DNA of 37,752 bases from Sphingomonadales bacterium (lineage in GTDB: Bacteria > Pseudomonadota > Alphaproteobacteria > Sphingomonadales > Sphingomonadaceae): the NCBI GenBank assembly GCA_025356275.1, contig JANXUK010000069.1, positions 1 through 37,752 of the forward strand, given 5' to 3'. The notes below the pieces were generated by a model, which searched no databases, was not told where the DNA came from, and saw nothing but the letters and a program-made list of their open reading frames with translations. The translations under genes were made by a program, and so were the position numbers. Below are positions 7,281 through 18,455 of this stretch, in pieces (the first letter of the stretch is position 1; the number at the start of each line of letters is the position of its first letter).

Positions 7281-9814
7281 GCCGGGCAGCGCCTCCGATC
7301 CGGGCGTCGTCTCCCGCCACCTGGGCGCAGTCGGTGTTCGGACCGGGGCTCGCGGGGCGCGATTATCTGGCGCTGGGTGCGGCATTTGTGGTCAGCGTGC
7401 TGGTGGTCGGTCTGGCGGCGCATCGTGCAGTGGCAGCGGCGAGCTTTGGCAGCGGAGTGATCGCGCTGGGCGGGGTGCTGGTCGTGTTGCTGCGGCGGCC
7501 GGGCGAGGCGGCGGCGGATTTTGCCGCGCCCGACTGGTCGGTGACGGTGGCGGCGATCGAGCGGCCCGATGTCGCCGTGGCGGTGACCGACCGGGCCGGG
7601 CGGCTGGTCTGCGCCAATGCGCTGTATGAGAGCTGGTTTACCGCCGATGCCGCGCCGCCGCGCCTGCCGGTGTCGGACGCCTCGCACGAACGGCTGGCGC
7701 GCGCCGCAAGAGCCGCGTGGCAGAGCGGGCTGGCGCAGGTCGATCTGGTGGAGCGCAATGATGGCGGGGCCGGCGGGCGCTGGCAGGCGGAGGCGGTGCG
7801 CGCCGGGCGCGGCGATGATTTCCTGATCTGGCGGTTTGCGCCGCTGCTGGCCGCCGATCCGGTGGCGGAACTGGCCGCGCATGTCGAGGGGCGCATGGGC
7901 CGCGCGCTGGCGCTGGCCGGTCTGTCGGCGGTGGTGGTGGAGCCGGGCGGGCTGATCCATGCTCGCAGCGAGGGCTTTGCCCTGCGCGCCGCCGGTGACG
8001 CGCGTGCGAAACTGGTGGGGGAAGAATTCGCCGGCCTGTTCGCGCAGGACGACAATGAGAATATCTATTGGGCGCGCGATACGCACAAGCTGGCGCCGCT
8101 GACCATGTTCTACCTGCCGCTGGCCGATCCCGATGCGCCGGGCACGCCTACGCCCGATAGCGTGCCGTCGCTGATGCTGCTGGTCGATCACGGGGTTGGT
8201 CTGGGCGGTGGCGGACACGCGCAGGCCCCGGCGCCGCATCTGGAGGCTTTGCTGGGGCAATTGCCGCTGGGGCTGGCCATGGCGGATCGCGACGGGCGGC
8301 TGCTGTTTGCCAATGCCGCCTTCATGCGCGCGGCGGGGCGCGAGGGCGAGGCGCCGCCGACCTACCCGACCGACCTGGTGGTGCGGGAGGACAAGGCGGC
8401 GATGTCGGACGCGGTGCGCCGCTATGCGCAGGGGCCGGCCACCTCGGGCGATGTCGCGATCCGGCTGGCCGCACAGCCCGATGAGCCGGTGTCGCTGAGC
8501 CTGGCGGGGGTGCGCGGGCTGGGCGAGGCGTCGGTGCTGCTGGGCCTCACCGATTCGACCGAGGAGACGCGGCTGAAACGGCAGGTGGCACAGGCGACCA
8601 AGATGCAGGCGGTCGGCCAACTGGCCGGCGGGGTCGCGCATGATTTCAACAATGTGCTGACCGCGATTATAGGAACTTGCGATCTGATGCTGCTGCGTCA
8701 TACGCCCGGCGATTCGGATTATGACGATATTCAGCAGATCCGCGCCTCATCCAACCGCGCCGCCTCGCTGACCCGGCAATTGCTCGCCTTTTCGCGCCAG
8801 CAGACCTTGCGGCCCGAGGTGTTGCAGCTACCCGATGTGGTGACCGAAATCTCGCAGATGCTGCGGCGGCTGATCGGTGAGAAAATCCAGCTGGTGGTCA
8901 GCCACGCGCGCGATCTGGGCCCGGTGCGCGCCGATCCGACCCAGCTGGAGCAGGTGATCGTCAACCTCGTGGTCAATGCGCGCGACGCGATGCAGGAGCA
9001 TGGCGGGCGGATCGGCAGCGACGGCGCGGGCCGGCTGATGCTCTCGACCAGGCGCATCACCGCTGCCGATGTGCGCGCGCTGCGCAACGAGATCGTGCCC
9101 GTCGCCGATTACAGCGCGCTGATCGTCGAGGACACCGGCGGCGGCATCCCGCCCGAGCATCTCGGCAAGATCTGGGAGCCGTTTTTCACCACCAAGGAGC
9201 CGGGGCGCGGCGGCAACATGGGCGGCACCGGGCTGGGGCTTTCCACCGTTTACGGCATCGTCAAGCAATCGGGCGGCTTCATCTTTGCGGAAAATGAGCC
9301 GGCGCTTGGCGGAGGGCCGGGGGGCGCGCGATTCTCGGTCTATCTACCGGTCCATCATACCGAGCCGGGCGATGCGCCGGCCTTGGCTCGCCCGCGTGAG
9401 GCGCCGGCGCGCTGGGGAGGGGGCGGGGCGATCCTGCTGGTCGAGGACGAGGATTCGGTGCGCGCGGTGGCCGAACGCGCGCTGGCCCGCGCCGGTTATA
9501 CGGTGACGGCGGCGGCGGATGGCGATCTCGGGCTGGAGGCGGTGGAGGCGCGTCTGGCCGCGGGCGAGGCGATGTTCGATCTCGTGGTCAGCGATGTCGT
9601 GATGCCGTCGATGGACGGCCCGGCGATGGCGCGCGCGATCCGCAAACTTGCGCCTGCGCTGCCGGTGCTGTTCATGTCCGGATATGCGGAGGAACACCTA
9701 AGGCACGAGATTGACATCGCCGACATGTTCTTCCTGCCCAAGCCGTTTTCGGTGCAATTGCTGTCAGATAAAGTGGCGGAAATCATGGCTTTGGCGGCGT
9801 CGGGCGCGTGCTGA
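7277..9814 (+). CDS. cckA: Hybrid histidine kinase CckA
   Basis: An 845-residue hybrid sensor kinase. Order: two short hydrophobic helices (about 25-75), PAS-like regions (about 90-430), a dimerisation/phosphoacceptor domain with the H-box VAHDFNN (His455), the ATPase domain with N-box NLVVNARDAM, G1 box DTGGGIP, F-box FFTTK and G2 box GTGLGLS, then a receiver domain beginning ILLVEDEDSVR with the phosphoacceptor Asp773 in VVSDVVMP. This is the CckA layout; the kinase phosphorylates ChpT, which passes phosphate to CtrA and CpdR and so controls cell-cycle or motility genes. I chose ATG 7277, overlapping the DUF2062 stop by ATGA; a longer frame from 7193 would lie inside that gene. CpdR is encoded 8 kb away, at 17470-17847. 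Confidence 0.92.
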   Translation: MSRAAPPIRASSPATWAQSVFGPGLAGRDYLALGAAFVVSVLVVGLAAHRAVAAASFGSGVIALGGVLVVLLRRPGEAAADFAAPDWSVTVAAIERPDVAVAVTDRAGRLVCANALYESWFTADAAPPRLPVSDASHERLARAARAAWQSGLAQVDLVERNDGGAGGRWQAEAVRAGRGDDFLIWRFAPLLAADPVAELAAHVEGRMGRALALAGLSAVVVEPGGLIHARSEGFALRAAGDARAKLVGEEFAGLFAQDDNENIYWARDTHKLAPLTMFYLPLADPDAPGTPTPDSVPSLMLLVDHGVGLGGGGHAQAPAPHLEALLGQLPLGLAMADRDGRLLFANAAFMRAAGREGEAPPTYPTDLVVREDKAAMSDAVRRYAQGPATSGDVAIRLAAQPDEPVSLSLAGVRGLGEASVLLGLTDSTEETRLKRQVAQATKMQAVGQLAGGVAHDFNNVLTAIIGTCDLMLLRHTPGDSDYDDIQQIRASSNRAASLTRQLLAFSRQQTLRPEVLQLPDVVTEISQMLRRLIGEKIQLVVSHARDLGPVRADPTQLEQVIVNLVVNARDAMQEHGGRIGSDGAGRLMLSTRRITAADVRALRNEIVPVADYSALIVEDTGGGIPPEHLGKIWEPFFTTKEPGRGGNMGGTGLGLSTVYGIVKQSGGFIFAENEPALGGGPGGARFSVYLPVHHTEPGDAPALARPREAPARWGGGGAILLVEDEDSVRAVAERALARAGYTVTAAADGDLGLEAVEARLAAGEAMFDLVVSDVVMPSMDGPAMARAIRKLAPALPVLFMSGYAEEHLRHEIDIADMFFLPKPFSVQLLSDKVAEIMALAASGAC

Positions 9815-9825
9815 AAATAAATTTC

Positions 9826-9840
9826 GTTCGCCTCTTGTTC
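9826..9840 (+). promoter_or_regulatory. LexA (SOS) box of recA
   Basis: GTTC-N7-GTTC, a perfect match to the alphaproteobacterial LexA site, 72 bases before the recA start. The second GTTC forms part of the proposed -35 hexamer, so bound LexA would block RNA polymerase. A GAAC at 9846-9849 also makes a small palindrome with it. Confidence 0.85.
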
Positions 9841-9863
9841 CAAAAGAACAAATCAAATACAAC
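9835..9863 (+). promoter_or_regulatory. recA promoter
   Basis: TTGTTC (9835-9840), a 17-base spacer and TACAAC (9858-9863). Overlaps the SOS box. A second candidate, TTGACC (9872-9877) with TAGGCA 16 bases on, would start the RNA too close to the ribosome site. Confidence 0.55.
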
Positions 9864-9911
9864 ATCCCTTGTTGACCTTTCGGGTCTGCGGCTTAGGCAA
9901 GGGAATTGATC

Positions 9912-11000
9912 ATGGCAGCGCAGCTCAAGCTTATTCAGGAAGGCAAGGATTTGAACGGTAAGGCGGGGGCCAAGGCGGATCTGGATCGGCAAAAGGCACT
10001 GGAAGCGGCGCTGGCGCAGATCGATCGCGCCTTCGGCAAGGGTTCGGCGATGAAGTTGGGCTCAAAGGAAGCGATGCAGATCGAAACGATCTCCACTGGC
10101 TCGCTGGGTCTGGATATTGCGCTGGGCGTTGGCGGATTGCCGCGCGGGCGCGTTATTGAGATCTACGGTCCCGAAAGCTCGGGCAAGACCACGCTGGCGC
10201 TGCATGTCATCGCCGAGGCGCAGAAGAATGGCGGGACGGCGGCGTTTGTCGATGCCGAGCACGCGCTCGATCCGGGCTATGCGAAGAAGCTGGGCGTGGA
10301 CATCGATGAGCTGATCGTGTCGCAGCCCGATACTGGCGAGCAGGCGCTGGAGATCGTCGATACGCTGGTGCGGTCCAACGCGATCGACGTGCTTGTAATC
10401 GATTCGGTGGCGGCGCTGGTGCCCCGCGCGGAGATCGAGGGTGAGATGGGGGATAGCCATGTTGGCCTGCAAGCGCGGCTGATGTCGCAGAGTTTGCGCA
10501 AGCTGACCGGTTCGATCAGCCGCTCGCGCTGCATGGTGATCTTCATCAACCAGCTGCGGATGAAAATCGGCGTGATGTACGGCAACCCGGAGACGACGAC
10601 CGGAGGCAACGCGCTGAAATTCTATGCCAGCGTCCGGCTCGACATCCGCCGCACCGGGCAGATCAAGGATCGCGACGAGATCACCGGCAACACCACCCGC
10701 GTCAAGGTGGTGAAGAACAAGGTGGCGCCGCCGTTCAAGCAAGTCGAATTCGACATCATGTACGGGCAGGGCATTTCGAAGATCGGTGAAATCCTCGACC
10801 TTGGGGTCAAGGCCGGGCTGGTCGAGAAATCAGGGGCATGGTTCAGTTACGATTCGATCCGCATCGGCCAGGGGCGTGAGAATTCGAAAAATTACCTGCT
10901 CGAAAATCCGGAAGTTTCGGACCGGCTGGAGGCTGCGATACGCGGCCGCACCGAAGGTCTTGCCGTGGAAATGATGGCTGGTCCGGAAGCGGACGAATAA
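9912..11000 (+). CDS. recA: Recombinase RecA
   Basis: A 362-residue RecA. It forms the ATP-dependent filament on single-stranded DNA for homologous recombination and triggers LexA self-cleavage. Visible are the Walker A GPESSGKT (86-93), the VDAEHALDP segment, [12 protein letters not shown] (Walker B), the L2-loop region with [30 protein letters not shown], and an acidic C-terminus. The N-terminus has an extra 20 or so residues before the core helix, common in alphaproteobacteria. I chose ATG 9912, preceded by AAGGGA; the TTG at 9906 is poorer. Expected to be LexA-repressed through the box at 9826. A strong terminator follows at 11070. Confidence 0.98.
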   Translation: MAAQLKLIQEGKDLNGKAGAKADLDRQKALEAALAQIDRAFGKGSAMKLGSKEAMQIETISTGSLGLDIALGVGGLPRGRVIEIYGPESSGKTTLALHVIAEAQKNGGTAAFVDAEHALDPGYAKKLGVDIDELIVSQPDTGEQALEIVDTLVRSNAIDVLVIDSVAALVPRAEIEGEMGDSHVGLQARLMSQSLRKLTGSISRSRCMVIFINQLRMKIGVMYGNPETTTGGNALKFYASVRLDIRRTGQIKDRDEITGNTTRVKVVKNKVAPPFKQVEFDIMYGQGISKIGEILDLGVKAGLVEKSGAWFSYDSIRIGQGRENSKNYLLENPEVSDRLEAAIRGRTEGLAVEMMAGPEADE

Positions 11001-11069
11001 TCAGGCGCACGAAGGGCGAGGCGGCGCGCGCGATTTGGGCAAAGGCGCGCGCCGGCTGCCACAAAACCT

Positions 11070-11107
11070 AGCCGGTGCGCGGGGGCAAACCCCGGGGCAC
11101 CGGCTTT
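11070..11107 (+). terminator. recA terminator
   Basis: AGCCGGTGC (11070-11078) pairs with GCACCGGCT (11097-11105); an inner GGGG/CCCC stem around CAAA stacks inside, and TTT follows. Located 70 bases after recA. Confidence 0.75.
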
Positions 11108-11130
11108 GCGCGTGAAGGCCCCGCCTTTCA

Positions 11131-11160
11131 GAGCGCCGCAGAGCGCCGCAGAGCGCCGCA
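11131..11160. repeat. Exact 10-bp tandem triplication
   Basis: Three perfect copies of GAGCGCCGCA in a row between recA and alaS. No gene covers it. Confidence 0.95.
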
Positions 11161-11236
11161 GTCAAACGGGCAGTCGAGAATTTCGCGCCTACCGCCAATC
11201 GCACCGCCGCCGGCAACAGTAATCGCGCCTTCCCGC

Positions 11237-11265
11237 TTGTCGCGCGCCCGCGCGTAGCTTATCGG
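11237..11265 (+). promoter_or_regulatory. Putative alaS promoter
   Basis: TTGTCG (11237-11242), a 17-base spacer and TATCGG (11260-11265). Transcription would begin about 1-3 bases before the alaS ATG, which has no ribosome site. Confidence 0.45.
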
Positions 11266-11273
11266 CGCGAGAC

Positions 11274-13940
<2,667 letters not shown>

Positions 13941-13985
13941 AGCATCGCACCAAAACGTGGGTACCGGTTTTTGGCTTAAGCGATG
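13941..13985. repeat. Dispersed repeat, copy B
   Basis: GCATCGC (13941-13947) pairs with GCGATGC (13979-13985) around a core with GTGGGTACCGGTTTTT, the reverse complement of the core in copy A at 6042-6136. The arms differ from those of copy A but still pair. It begins at the base after the alaS stop and lies between two convergent genes, so it may act as a terminator or 3'-end stabiliser. Confidence 0.8.
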
Positions 13986-13998
13986 CGATAACAACCTA

Positions 13999-15759
13999 TC
14001 AGCTCCGTTCGCGCAGGGTGGAACTCCTCAGCTTCGGTTTCTCCGTCAACTCGCCTTCATGCATGATCTGCTCGCGCAATTCGTCGCGCTTTTCGTGGAT
14101 CGAGGCGATGACGAAGCCCATCGCCACGCCCAGTTCCACCAGCACAGCCTCCGACAATTGCAGGGACGCCTCCAGCGTTTCTGGCACTGCATGGCTGGCT
14201 CCGGCGCGGTAAAGCTGGGCCGCGTGGCTGGTATCGCGGGCGCGGGCGATGATCGGCAGGGCGGGATGGCCGACGCGTAGCCGCCGCACCAGCCGCGCTG
14301 CCGCCACAGGATCGTCCATGGTCAGGATCACCGCGCTCGCCCGATCGAGCCCCAGCCGCGCCAGGGTCGCGCGCTGCCCCGCATCGCCGAACACCACCGG
14401 GAACCCGGCGGCCAGCCCCGTGGCGATCAGGTCCGGGTCCATATCGATGCCCACGAACGGCCGCTGGTGGGTCTGGAGCATCTCGGCCACCAGCCGGCCA
14501 GTTCTGCCGAAACCGATGATGATCGCATGCGCCTCGGTCTCGTCGGTCACCGCCAGCGTGGCCTGCGCATCGACTTGCCGCGCCAGCCGTCGCCCCGCCC
14601 AGGCTAGCCCCGGCGTCACGATTAGGCCCAGCGCGGCGACCATCTGCCAGAATTGCGCGGTGCCGGCCTGGATCAACCCGGCATTTGCGGCGGCGGCCAG
14701 CACGATCAGCGTCGATTCGGATGGGCTGGACAGCAGGATGCCGGCCTCGGTCGCGGTGCCGGTGCGCGCGCCCATCAGCCGCAGTAGCACGCCAGTGACG
14801 ATCGCCTTCACCACGATCACGCCCGCCGTGGCCGCAAGGATTGCGGGTAGGTGACGCAGCAGCACGCCAAGGTCGATGCCCATGCCGATGGTGATCAAGA
14901 ATATGCCCAGGGCCAGCCCCTTGAACGGGGCGGTGATCGTCTCGACCTCGCCGTGGTACTCGGTCTCGGCGATCAGCAGCCCCGCGATCAAAGCACCCAC
15001 GATGGGCGACAGGCCGACCCCGGCGGTGGCCAGCGCCGCGACGATGATGACCAGCAGGCTGGCCGAAAGCAGCATCTCCGGGCTTTTGGTGCGGGCCGCC
15101 TGCGCGAACAGGCGCGGCAACAAGAGGCGGCCCGCCGCCAGCAGCAGCAGCACCACCACCAGCCCCAGCAGCATCGTCCGCGCAAGATCCCCCCAGCCGG
15201 CCCCGGCCTGAGGCGCCAGCGCCCCCAGCACGAAGATCGTCGGGACCAGCGCCAGATCCTCGAAAAGCAACATAGCCAGCGCGGCGCGCCCAACCGCCGT
15301 GCGGCTGCCCACGATCGGCAGCACCAGCGCGGTCGACGACATCGCCAGCGCCACACCCAGCCCGATGGCGCCCGCCGGCCCTTCGCCCGCCAGCGCCAGC
15401 CCAAACGCCAGCAACAGCGATCCGGCGATCAGTTCCATCGCGCCGAGGCCGAACACCTGCCGCCGCATCGCCCACAGCCGGTCGAAACTCAGCTCCAGCC
15501 CCACCGAAAACAACAGCAGCACGATGCCGAATTCGGCAAATGGCTGGAGCCCCTCTGGGTCAGAGATCGTCACATAGCTGAGCCACGGATGATCGAACAC
15601 CTGCCGGCCCAGGCCATAGGGGCCGACCAGCAGCCCGGTCAGGATAAACCCGATCACCGGGGTGATACGAAACCGCGCGAACACCGGGATCACGATTCCC
15701 GCCGCGCCGAGGATGACCAGCGCGTCGCTATAGCTTGCAGGGTTGATTTCGCTGGCCAT
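13999..15759 (-). CDS. CPA2 family cation:proton antiporter with TrkA-N domain
   Basis: A 586-residue Kef/YbaL-type antiporter. About twelve hydrophobic segments fill residues 10-390, with the family landmarks GFILTGLLVGPYGLG, GIVLLLFSVGLELS, ALAMSSTALVLPI and SPIVGALIAGLLIAET. A cytoplasmic RCK (TrkA-N) nucleotide-binding domain follows, starting AIIIGFGRTGRLVAEML and containing GDAGQRATL. It exchanges K+ or Na+ for protons across the inner membrane; ion choice cannot be read from the sequence. I chose ATG 15759 over TTG 15786 because the latter has no ribosome site and adds only polar residues. It converges on alaS and stands alone; icd, upstream on the same strand, ends in its own terminator. 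Confidence 0.9.
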   Translation of the reverse strand: MASEINPASYSDALVILGAAGIVIPVFARFRITPVIGFILTGLLVGPYGLGRQVFDHPWLSYVTISDPEGLQPFAEFGIVLLLFSVGLELSFDRLWAMRRQVFGLGAMELIAGSLLLAFGLALAGEGPAGAIGLGVALAMSSTALVLPIVGSRTAVGRAALAMLLFEDLALVPTIFVLGALAPQAGAGWGDLARTMLLGLVVVLLLLAAGRLLLPRLFAQAARTKSPEMLLSASLLVIIVAALATAGVGLSPIVGALIAGLLIAETEYHGEVETITAPFKGLALGIFLITIGMGIDLGVLLRHLPAILAATAGVIVVKAIVTGVLLRLMGARTGTATEAGILLSSPSESTLIVLAAAANAGLIQAGTAQFWQMVAALGLIVTPGLAWAGRRLARQVDAQATLAVTDETEAHAIIIGFGRTGRLVAEMLQTHQRPFVGIDMDPDLIATGLAAGFPVVFGDAGQRATLARLGLDRASAVILTMDDPVAAARLVRRLRVGHPALPIIARARDTSHAAQLYRAGASHAVPETLEASLQLSEAVLVELGVAMGFVIASIHEKRDELREQIMHEGELTEKPKLRSSTLRERS

Positions 15760-15891
15760 GGGTTTGGACTGTGGCGCAATTGGCAAGGGATGTCAGATGG
15801 TTTGTGATACCATCATCCTTGGCGGCGGCCCGGCGTGGGTGAGCAACGTGGGCGGCCATATCGGAACTGGTCAATATGGCACAGCGACGCG

Positions 15892-15918
15892 AAAAGGGGC
15901 CCGCAACCGCAGGCCCCT
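15892..15918 (-). terminator. icd terminator
   Basis: On the minus strand AGGGGCC pairs with GGCCCCT around 10 bases and is followed by TTTTCGCG. It begins 49 bases after the icd stop. Confidence 0.8.
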
Positions 15919-15966
15919 CGACGTGATCGGCCAGACCTTCAAGCCCAAACGCTCAAGCGGCGAAAT

Positions 15967-17190
15967 TCACCCCGCCGTGGCCATCGCCGCTTCAAGGTTC
16001 TCACGCACCGCCTCAAAGAAGCGTTCGGTGGTCATCCAGCTTTGGTCGGGGCCGATCAGCAGGGCGAGATCCTTGGTCATCTTGCCGCTCTCCACGGTTT
16101 CGATGCAGATCCGCTCCAGCGTTTCGGCGAATTTCACCACCTCGGGCGTATTGTCGAAGCGCCCGCGATAGATCAGCCCGCGCGTCCATGCGAAGATCGA
16201 TGCGATCGGGTTGGTGCTGGTCGCCTTGCCCTGCTGATGCTGGCGGTAATGGCGGGTCACGGTGCCATGCGCGGCCTCGGCCTCCACCGTCTTGCCGTCT
16301 GGCGTGGTCAGCACCGAGGTCATCAGGCCCAGGCTGCCGAAGCCCTGCGCCACCTGATCCGATTGCACGTCGCCATCGTAATTCTTGCAGGCCCAGACGA
16401 ATTTGCCCGACCATTTCAACGCGCTGGCAACCATGTCGTCGATCAGGCGATGCTCATAAACGATGCCGGCGGCGGCGAACTTCTCCTTGAAGCCCTCGTT
16501 CTCATAGACCTCGGCGAACAGGTCCTTGAAGCGCCCGTCATAGGCCTTGAGGATGGTGTTCTTGGTTGACAGATAGACGGGCCAGCCCAGATTGAGCCCG
16601 TAATTCAGCGATGCGCGCGCGAAATCGCGGATCGAATCGTCAAGGTTGTACATCGCCAGCGCAACGCCGCCCGAGGGATAGTGGAACACTTCCTCGTCGA
16701 TGCGGTCGCCATTGTCGCCCTCCCACACCAGACGCAGCTTGCCGGGGCCGGGGACGACGAAATCGGTCGCCTTGTACTGATCGCCGAACGCATGGCGGCC
16801 GACCACGATCGGGTCGGTCCAGCCGGGGATCAGCCGGGGGACGTTGCGGATGACGATCGGCTCGCGGAAAACCACCCCGCCCAGGATGTTGCGGATAGTG
16901 CCATTGGGCGATTTCCACATTTTCTTGAGGCCGAATTCCTCGACCCGCTGCTCATCGGGGGTGATCGTCGCGCATTTGACGCCGACGCCGTATTTCAGGA
17001 TGGCATTGGCGCTGTCGATGGTGATCTGGTCACCGGTCTGATCGCGCATTTCGACCGAAAGATCGTAATATTTCAGGTCGATGTCGAGGTAGGGCAGGAT
17101 CAGCTGTTCGCGGATCCACTGCCAGATGATGCGGGTCATTTCGTCGCCATCGATCTCGACGACGGGATTTGCTACCTTGATCTTGGCCAT
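15967..17190 (-). CDS. icd: NADP-dependent isocitrate dehydrogenase
   Basis: A 407-residue homodimeric, eukaryotic-type isocitrate dehydrogenase that oxidises isocitrate to 2-oxoglutarate in the citric acid cycle. Visible are [13 protein letters not shown] at the N-terminus, the substrate-loop [13 protein letters not shown], the [14 protein letters not shown] block, [16 protein letters not shown] and DDMVASALK, and the NADP-binding [12 protein letters not shown]. This subfamily is usual in alphaproteobacteria and differs from the E. coli enzyme in length and motifs. GGGGAAAG lies 10 bases before the ATG. It has its own promoter and terminator, so it is monocistronic. Confidence 0.97.
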   Translation of the reverse strand: MAKIKVANPVVEIDGDEMTRIIWQWIREQLILPYLDIDLKYYDLSVEMRDQTGDQITIDSANAILKYGVGVKCATITPDEQRVEEFGLKKMWKSPNGTIRNILGGVVFREPIVIRNVPRLIPGWTDPIVVGRHAFGDQYKATDFVVPGPGKLRLVWEGDNGDRIDEEVFHYPSGGVALAMYNLDDSIRDFARASLNYGLNLGWPVYLSTKNTILKAYDGRFKDLFAEVYENEGFKEKFAAAGIVYEHRLIDDMVASALKWSGKFVWACKNYDGDVQSDQVAQGFGSLGLMTSVLTTPDGKTVEAEAAHGTVTRHYRQHQQGKATSTNPIASIFAWTRGLIYRGRFDNTPEVVKFAETLERICIETVESGKMTKDLALLIGPDQSWMTTERFFEAVRENLEAAMATAG

Positions 17191-17223
17191 GTGAGTCTGC
17201 TTTCCCCGGATGAATTCCAGCCG

Positions 17224-17251
17224 GCTTTAGCAGAGCATCGGCCCGGCGCAA
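17224..17251 (-). promoter_or_regulatory. Putative icd promoter
   Basis: On the minus strand TTGCGC (17246-17251), a 16-base spacer, TAAAGC (17224-17229). It matches the TTG...TAA pattern seen before several genes of the window. Confidence 0.5.
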
Positions 17252-17321
17252 GGCGGCCTGAAAGCTCCGGTATCTCCCCGTATTGCGTCATCGCGAGGGG
17301 GATTTGCCCGCAGGCGGCGAA

Positions 17322-17396
17322 TGGTGGGCGTAGGAAGGATTGAACTTCCGACCCCTGCGATGTCAACACAGTGCTCTACCACTGAGCTATACGCCC
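17322..17396 (-). tRNA. tRNA-Val (GAC)
   Basis: A complete 75-base cloverleaf on the minus strand: acceptor GGGCGTA/TACGCCC, D arm GCTC/GAGC, anticodon stem CTGTG/CGCAG with loop TTGACAT (anticodon GAC), T arm GGAAG/CTTCC with loop TTCAATC, discriminator A and an encoded CCA end. It reads valine GUC and GUU codons. Confidence 0.97.
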
Positions 17397-17427
17397 AAAC
17401 CATTCGCCTGCCTGCGGGGCAGGGGCG

Positions 17428-17456
17428 CCTTTAGCGGCGGCTTGCGATGCTGGCAA
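17428..17456 (-). promoter_or_regulatory. tRNA-Val promoter
   Basis: TTGCCA (17451-17456), a 17-base spacer, TAAAGG (17428-17433) on the minus strand, about 32 bases before the tRNA. The -35 lies within the hairpin at 17437-17461. Confidence 0.65.
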
Positions 17457-17461
17457 GCCGC
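17437..17461 (-). terminator. Hairpin after cpdR, overlapping the tRNA promoter
   Basis: A 9-bp perfect stem, GCGGCTTGC with GCAAGCCGC, loop of 7, starting 8 bases beyond the cpdR stop. No T-run follows, so termination may be partial. It shares bases with the -35 of the tRNA promoter. Confidence 0.45.
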
Positions 17462-17469
17462 GTCCGGTA

Positions 17470-17847
17470 TTATTGCATTTCGGCCTGTGGCGGCTGGCCG
17501 AACACGCGCTGAACCTCCATCACCAGGTCCTTGAGGTGGAACGGCTTGGACAGCACCTTGGCGGCGGGCGCCTCGCGGCTGGCCTTCAGGGTCACGGCGG
17601 CAAAGCCGGTGATGAAAATGACCTTGGTGGAGGGCGAAATCTCGGCGCAGCGCTGGGCCAGCTCAATCCCGTCCATCTCGGGCATCACGATATCGGACAG
17701 CAGCAGGTCGAAATGCTGATATTCGAGATAGGGCAGCGCCTCGGTGCCGCGATCGACCGCGACGACTTCATAGCCGGCATTCTCCAGCGCGCGCGCCAGA
17801 TAGGTGCGCATGGCGTCGTCATCTTCGGCGAGCAGGATGCGGATCAT
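17470..17847 (-). CDS. cpdR: Single-domain response regulator CpdR
   Basis: A 125-residue stand-alone receiver domain. The acidic pair is in LLAEDDDAMR, the phosphoacceptor is Asp52 in LLLSDIVMPEMDG, and Lys101 in VLSKPF completes the site; there is no output domain. In Caulobacter, unphosphorylated CpdR primes ClpXP for degrading CtrA and other substrates, and CckA through ChpT controls its phosphorylation; cckA lies at 7277-9814 in this window. The C-terminal tail is short and polar. The ribosome site is weak (GAG). Upstream, TATAAG may be a -10, and a GTTAACC could be a CtrA half-site, but I cannot support that firmly. Its position next to an N-formylglutamate amidohydrolase gene, which I recall from other alphaproteobacteria, supports the call. 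Confidence 0.9.
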   Translation of the reverse strand: MIRILLAEDDDAMRTYLARALENAGYEVVAVDRGTEALPYLEYQHFDLLLSDIVMPEMDGIELAQRCAEISPSTKVIFITGFAAVTLKASREAPAAKVLSKPFHLKDLVMEVQRVFGQPPQAEMQ

Positions 17848-17947
17848 TGCGTTTCGGTGCTCCAGTCTGGACCAGCCTTATAGACGCGCTGCGGTTAACA
17901 ATCCTGCCCAAATTTCCATGCGCCCAGCTTTGGGACGGTTGTTTTGC

Positions 17948-18099
17948 GAGAAGCGCGAGAGGGCGCTTTCGCCTGGGAAGCCCGCGCCATCCCGCGCGCC
18001 CTCCCGGCCTCCCATTCAGTGTGCATTCTGTGGGAGGTCGGGAGGGGGCGCGGGACGGCACAGGCTGCGCGACCCACAGGTCGCCAATCAAACAGACAC
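17948..18099. repeat. Large palindromic element, copy 2, with side hairpins
   Basis: The palindrome proper is 17978-18066: AAGCC...CCATCCCGC...CTCCCGGCCTCCC pairs with GGGAGGTCGGGAG...GCGGGACGGC...GGCT around ATTCAGTGTGCATTCTGT. A hairpin precedes it (GAAGCGC 17950-17956 with GCGCTTT 17963-17969) and another follows (GCGACC 18069-18074 with GGTCGC 18079-18084), then AATCAAAC. A degraded half copy (GGGATGGCACGGGTTTA) follows near 18100. This fills most of the 317-base gap between the cpdR start and the end of the small gene at 18165; no gene is seen there. Confidence 0.8.
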
Positions 18100-18164
18100 G
18101 GGATGGCACGGGTTTAGCGGAACCAAAACTGCCGCAGGCTTCGCGCCCCCACGCGGCAAAAGCA

Positions 18165-18325
18165 TCAACCCAAGCCCCTCTCCAACCCCGCCGCCGACCT
18201 GGGAACATGGTCGTTGGACTTCTCGCCGGCATAGGCGCCGGTGCGTACCGCATTCACTTTCCAGCGTTTGCACAGCTTGCACCCGGCACGTCCGTTGCGC
18301 GCCTTTTTGCGCGTTTGTGATGCAT
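18165..18325 (-). pseudogene. Small basic CxxC protein, frameshifted at an A-run
   Basis: A strong AAGGAGG lies 6 bases before an ATG at 18325. The frame starts MHHKRAK and then meets a run of five A; in this frame it soon ends. If the run had six A, it would continue as KKARNGRAGCKLCKRWKVN and on to the TGA at 18165, giving a 53-residue basic protein with one CxxC pair, which resembles small alphaproteobacterial proteins of unknown function. The restored frame is coherent over its whole length and has no alternative start of its own after the upstream TAA. So a one-base deletion, a sequencing error or a -1 slip at C-AAA-AAG is implied. Upstream TTCGCGCGAA is a small palindrome. Confidence 0.6.
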
Positions 18326-18455
18326 CGCCGCCTCCTTATTTCGCGCGAAGTATTCACCAAACGGCGGAGGGGCGCGACCCGCGAAGCGTGGCAAGCCGAT
18401 CCACCGCACCACCTCCCGCTTTGACAGTGGGGGCAATCAAGGTCAGCTTGCCATT

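Noticed and set aside
7172..8701. Open frame of 509 codons on the minus strand opposite cckA
   Set aside because: Arg/His/Gln-rich shadow; the plus strand encodes a complete hybrid kinase.
11131..11160. CRISPR-like array
   Set aside because: Units are 10 bp without spacers. No array of repeats and spacers and no cas genes were found anywhere in the window.
17848..17900. CtrA binding site before cpdR
   Set aside because: Only one GTTAACC half-like match; the full TTAA-N7-TTAA form is not present.
18098..18115. Fifth copy of the large palindrome
   Set aside because: Only one arm (GGGATGGCACGGG) is present, so it was counted as a decayed half with copy 2.
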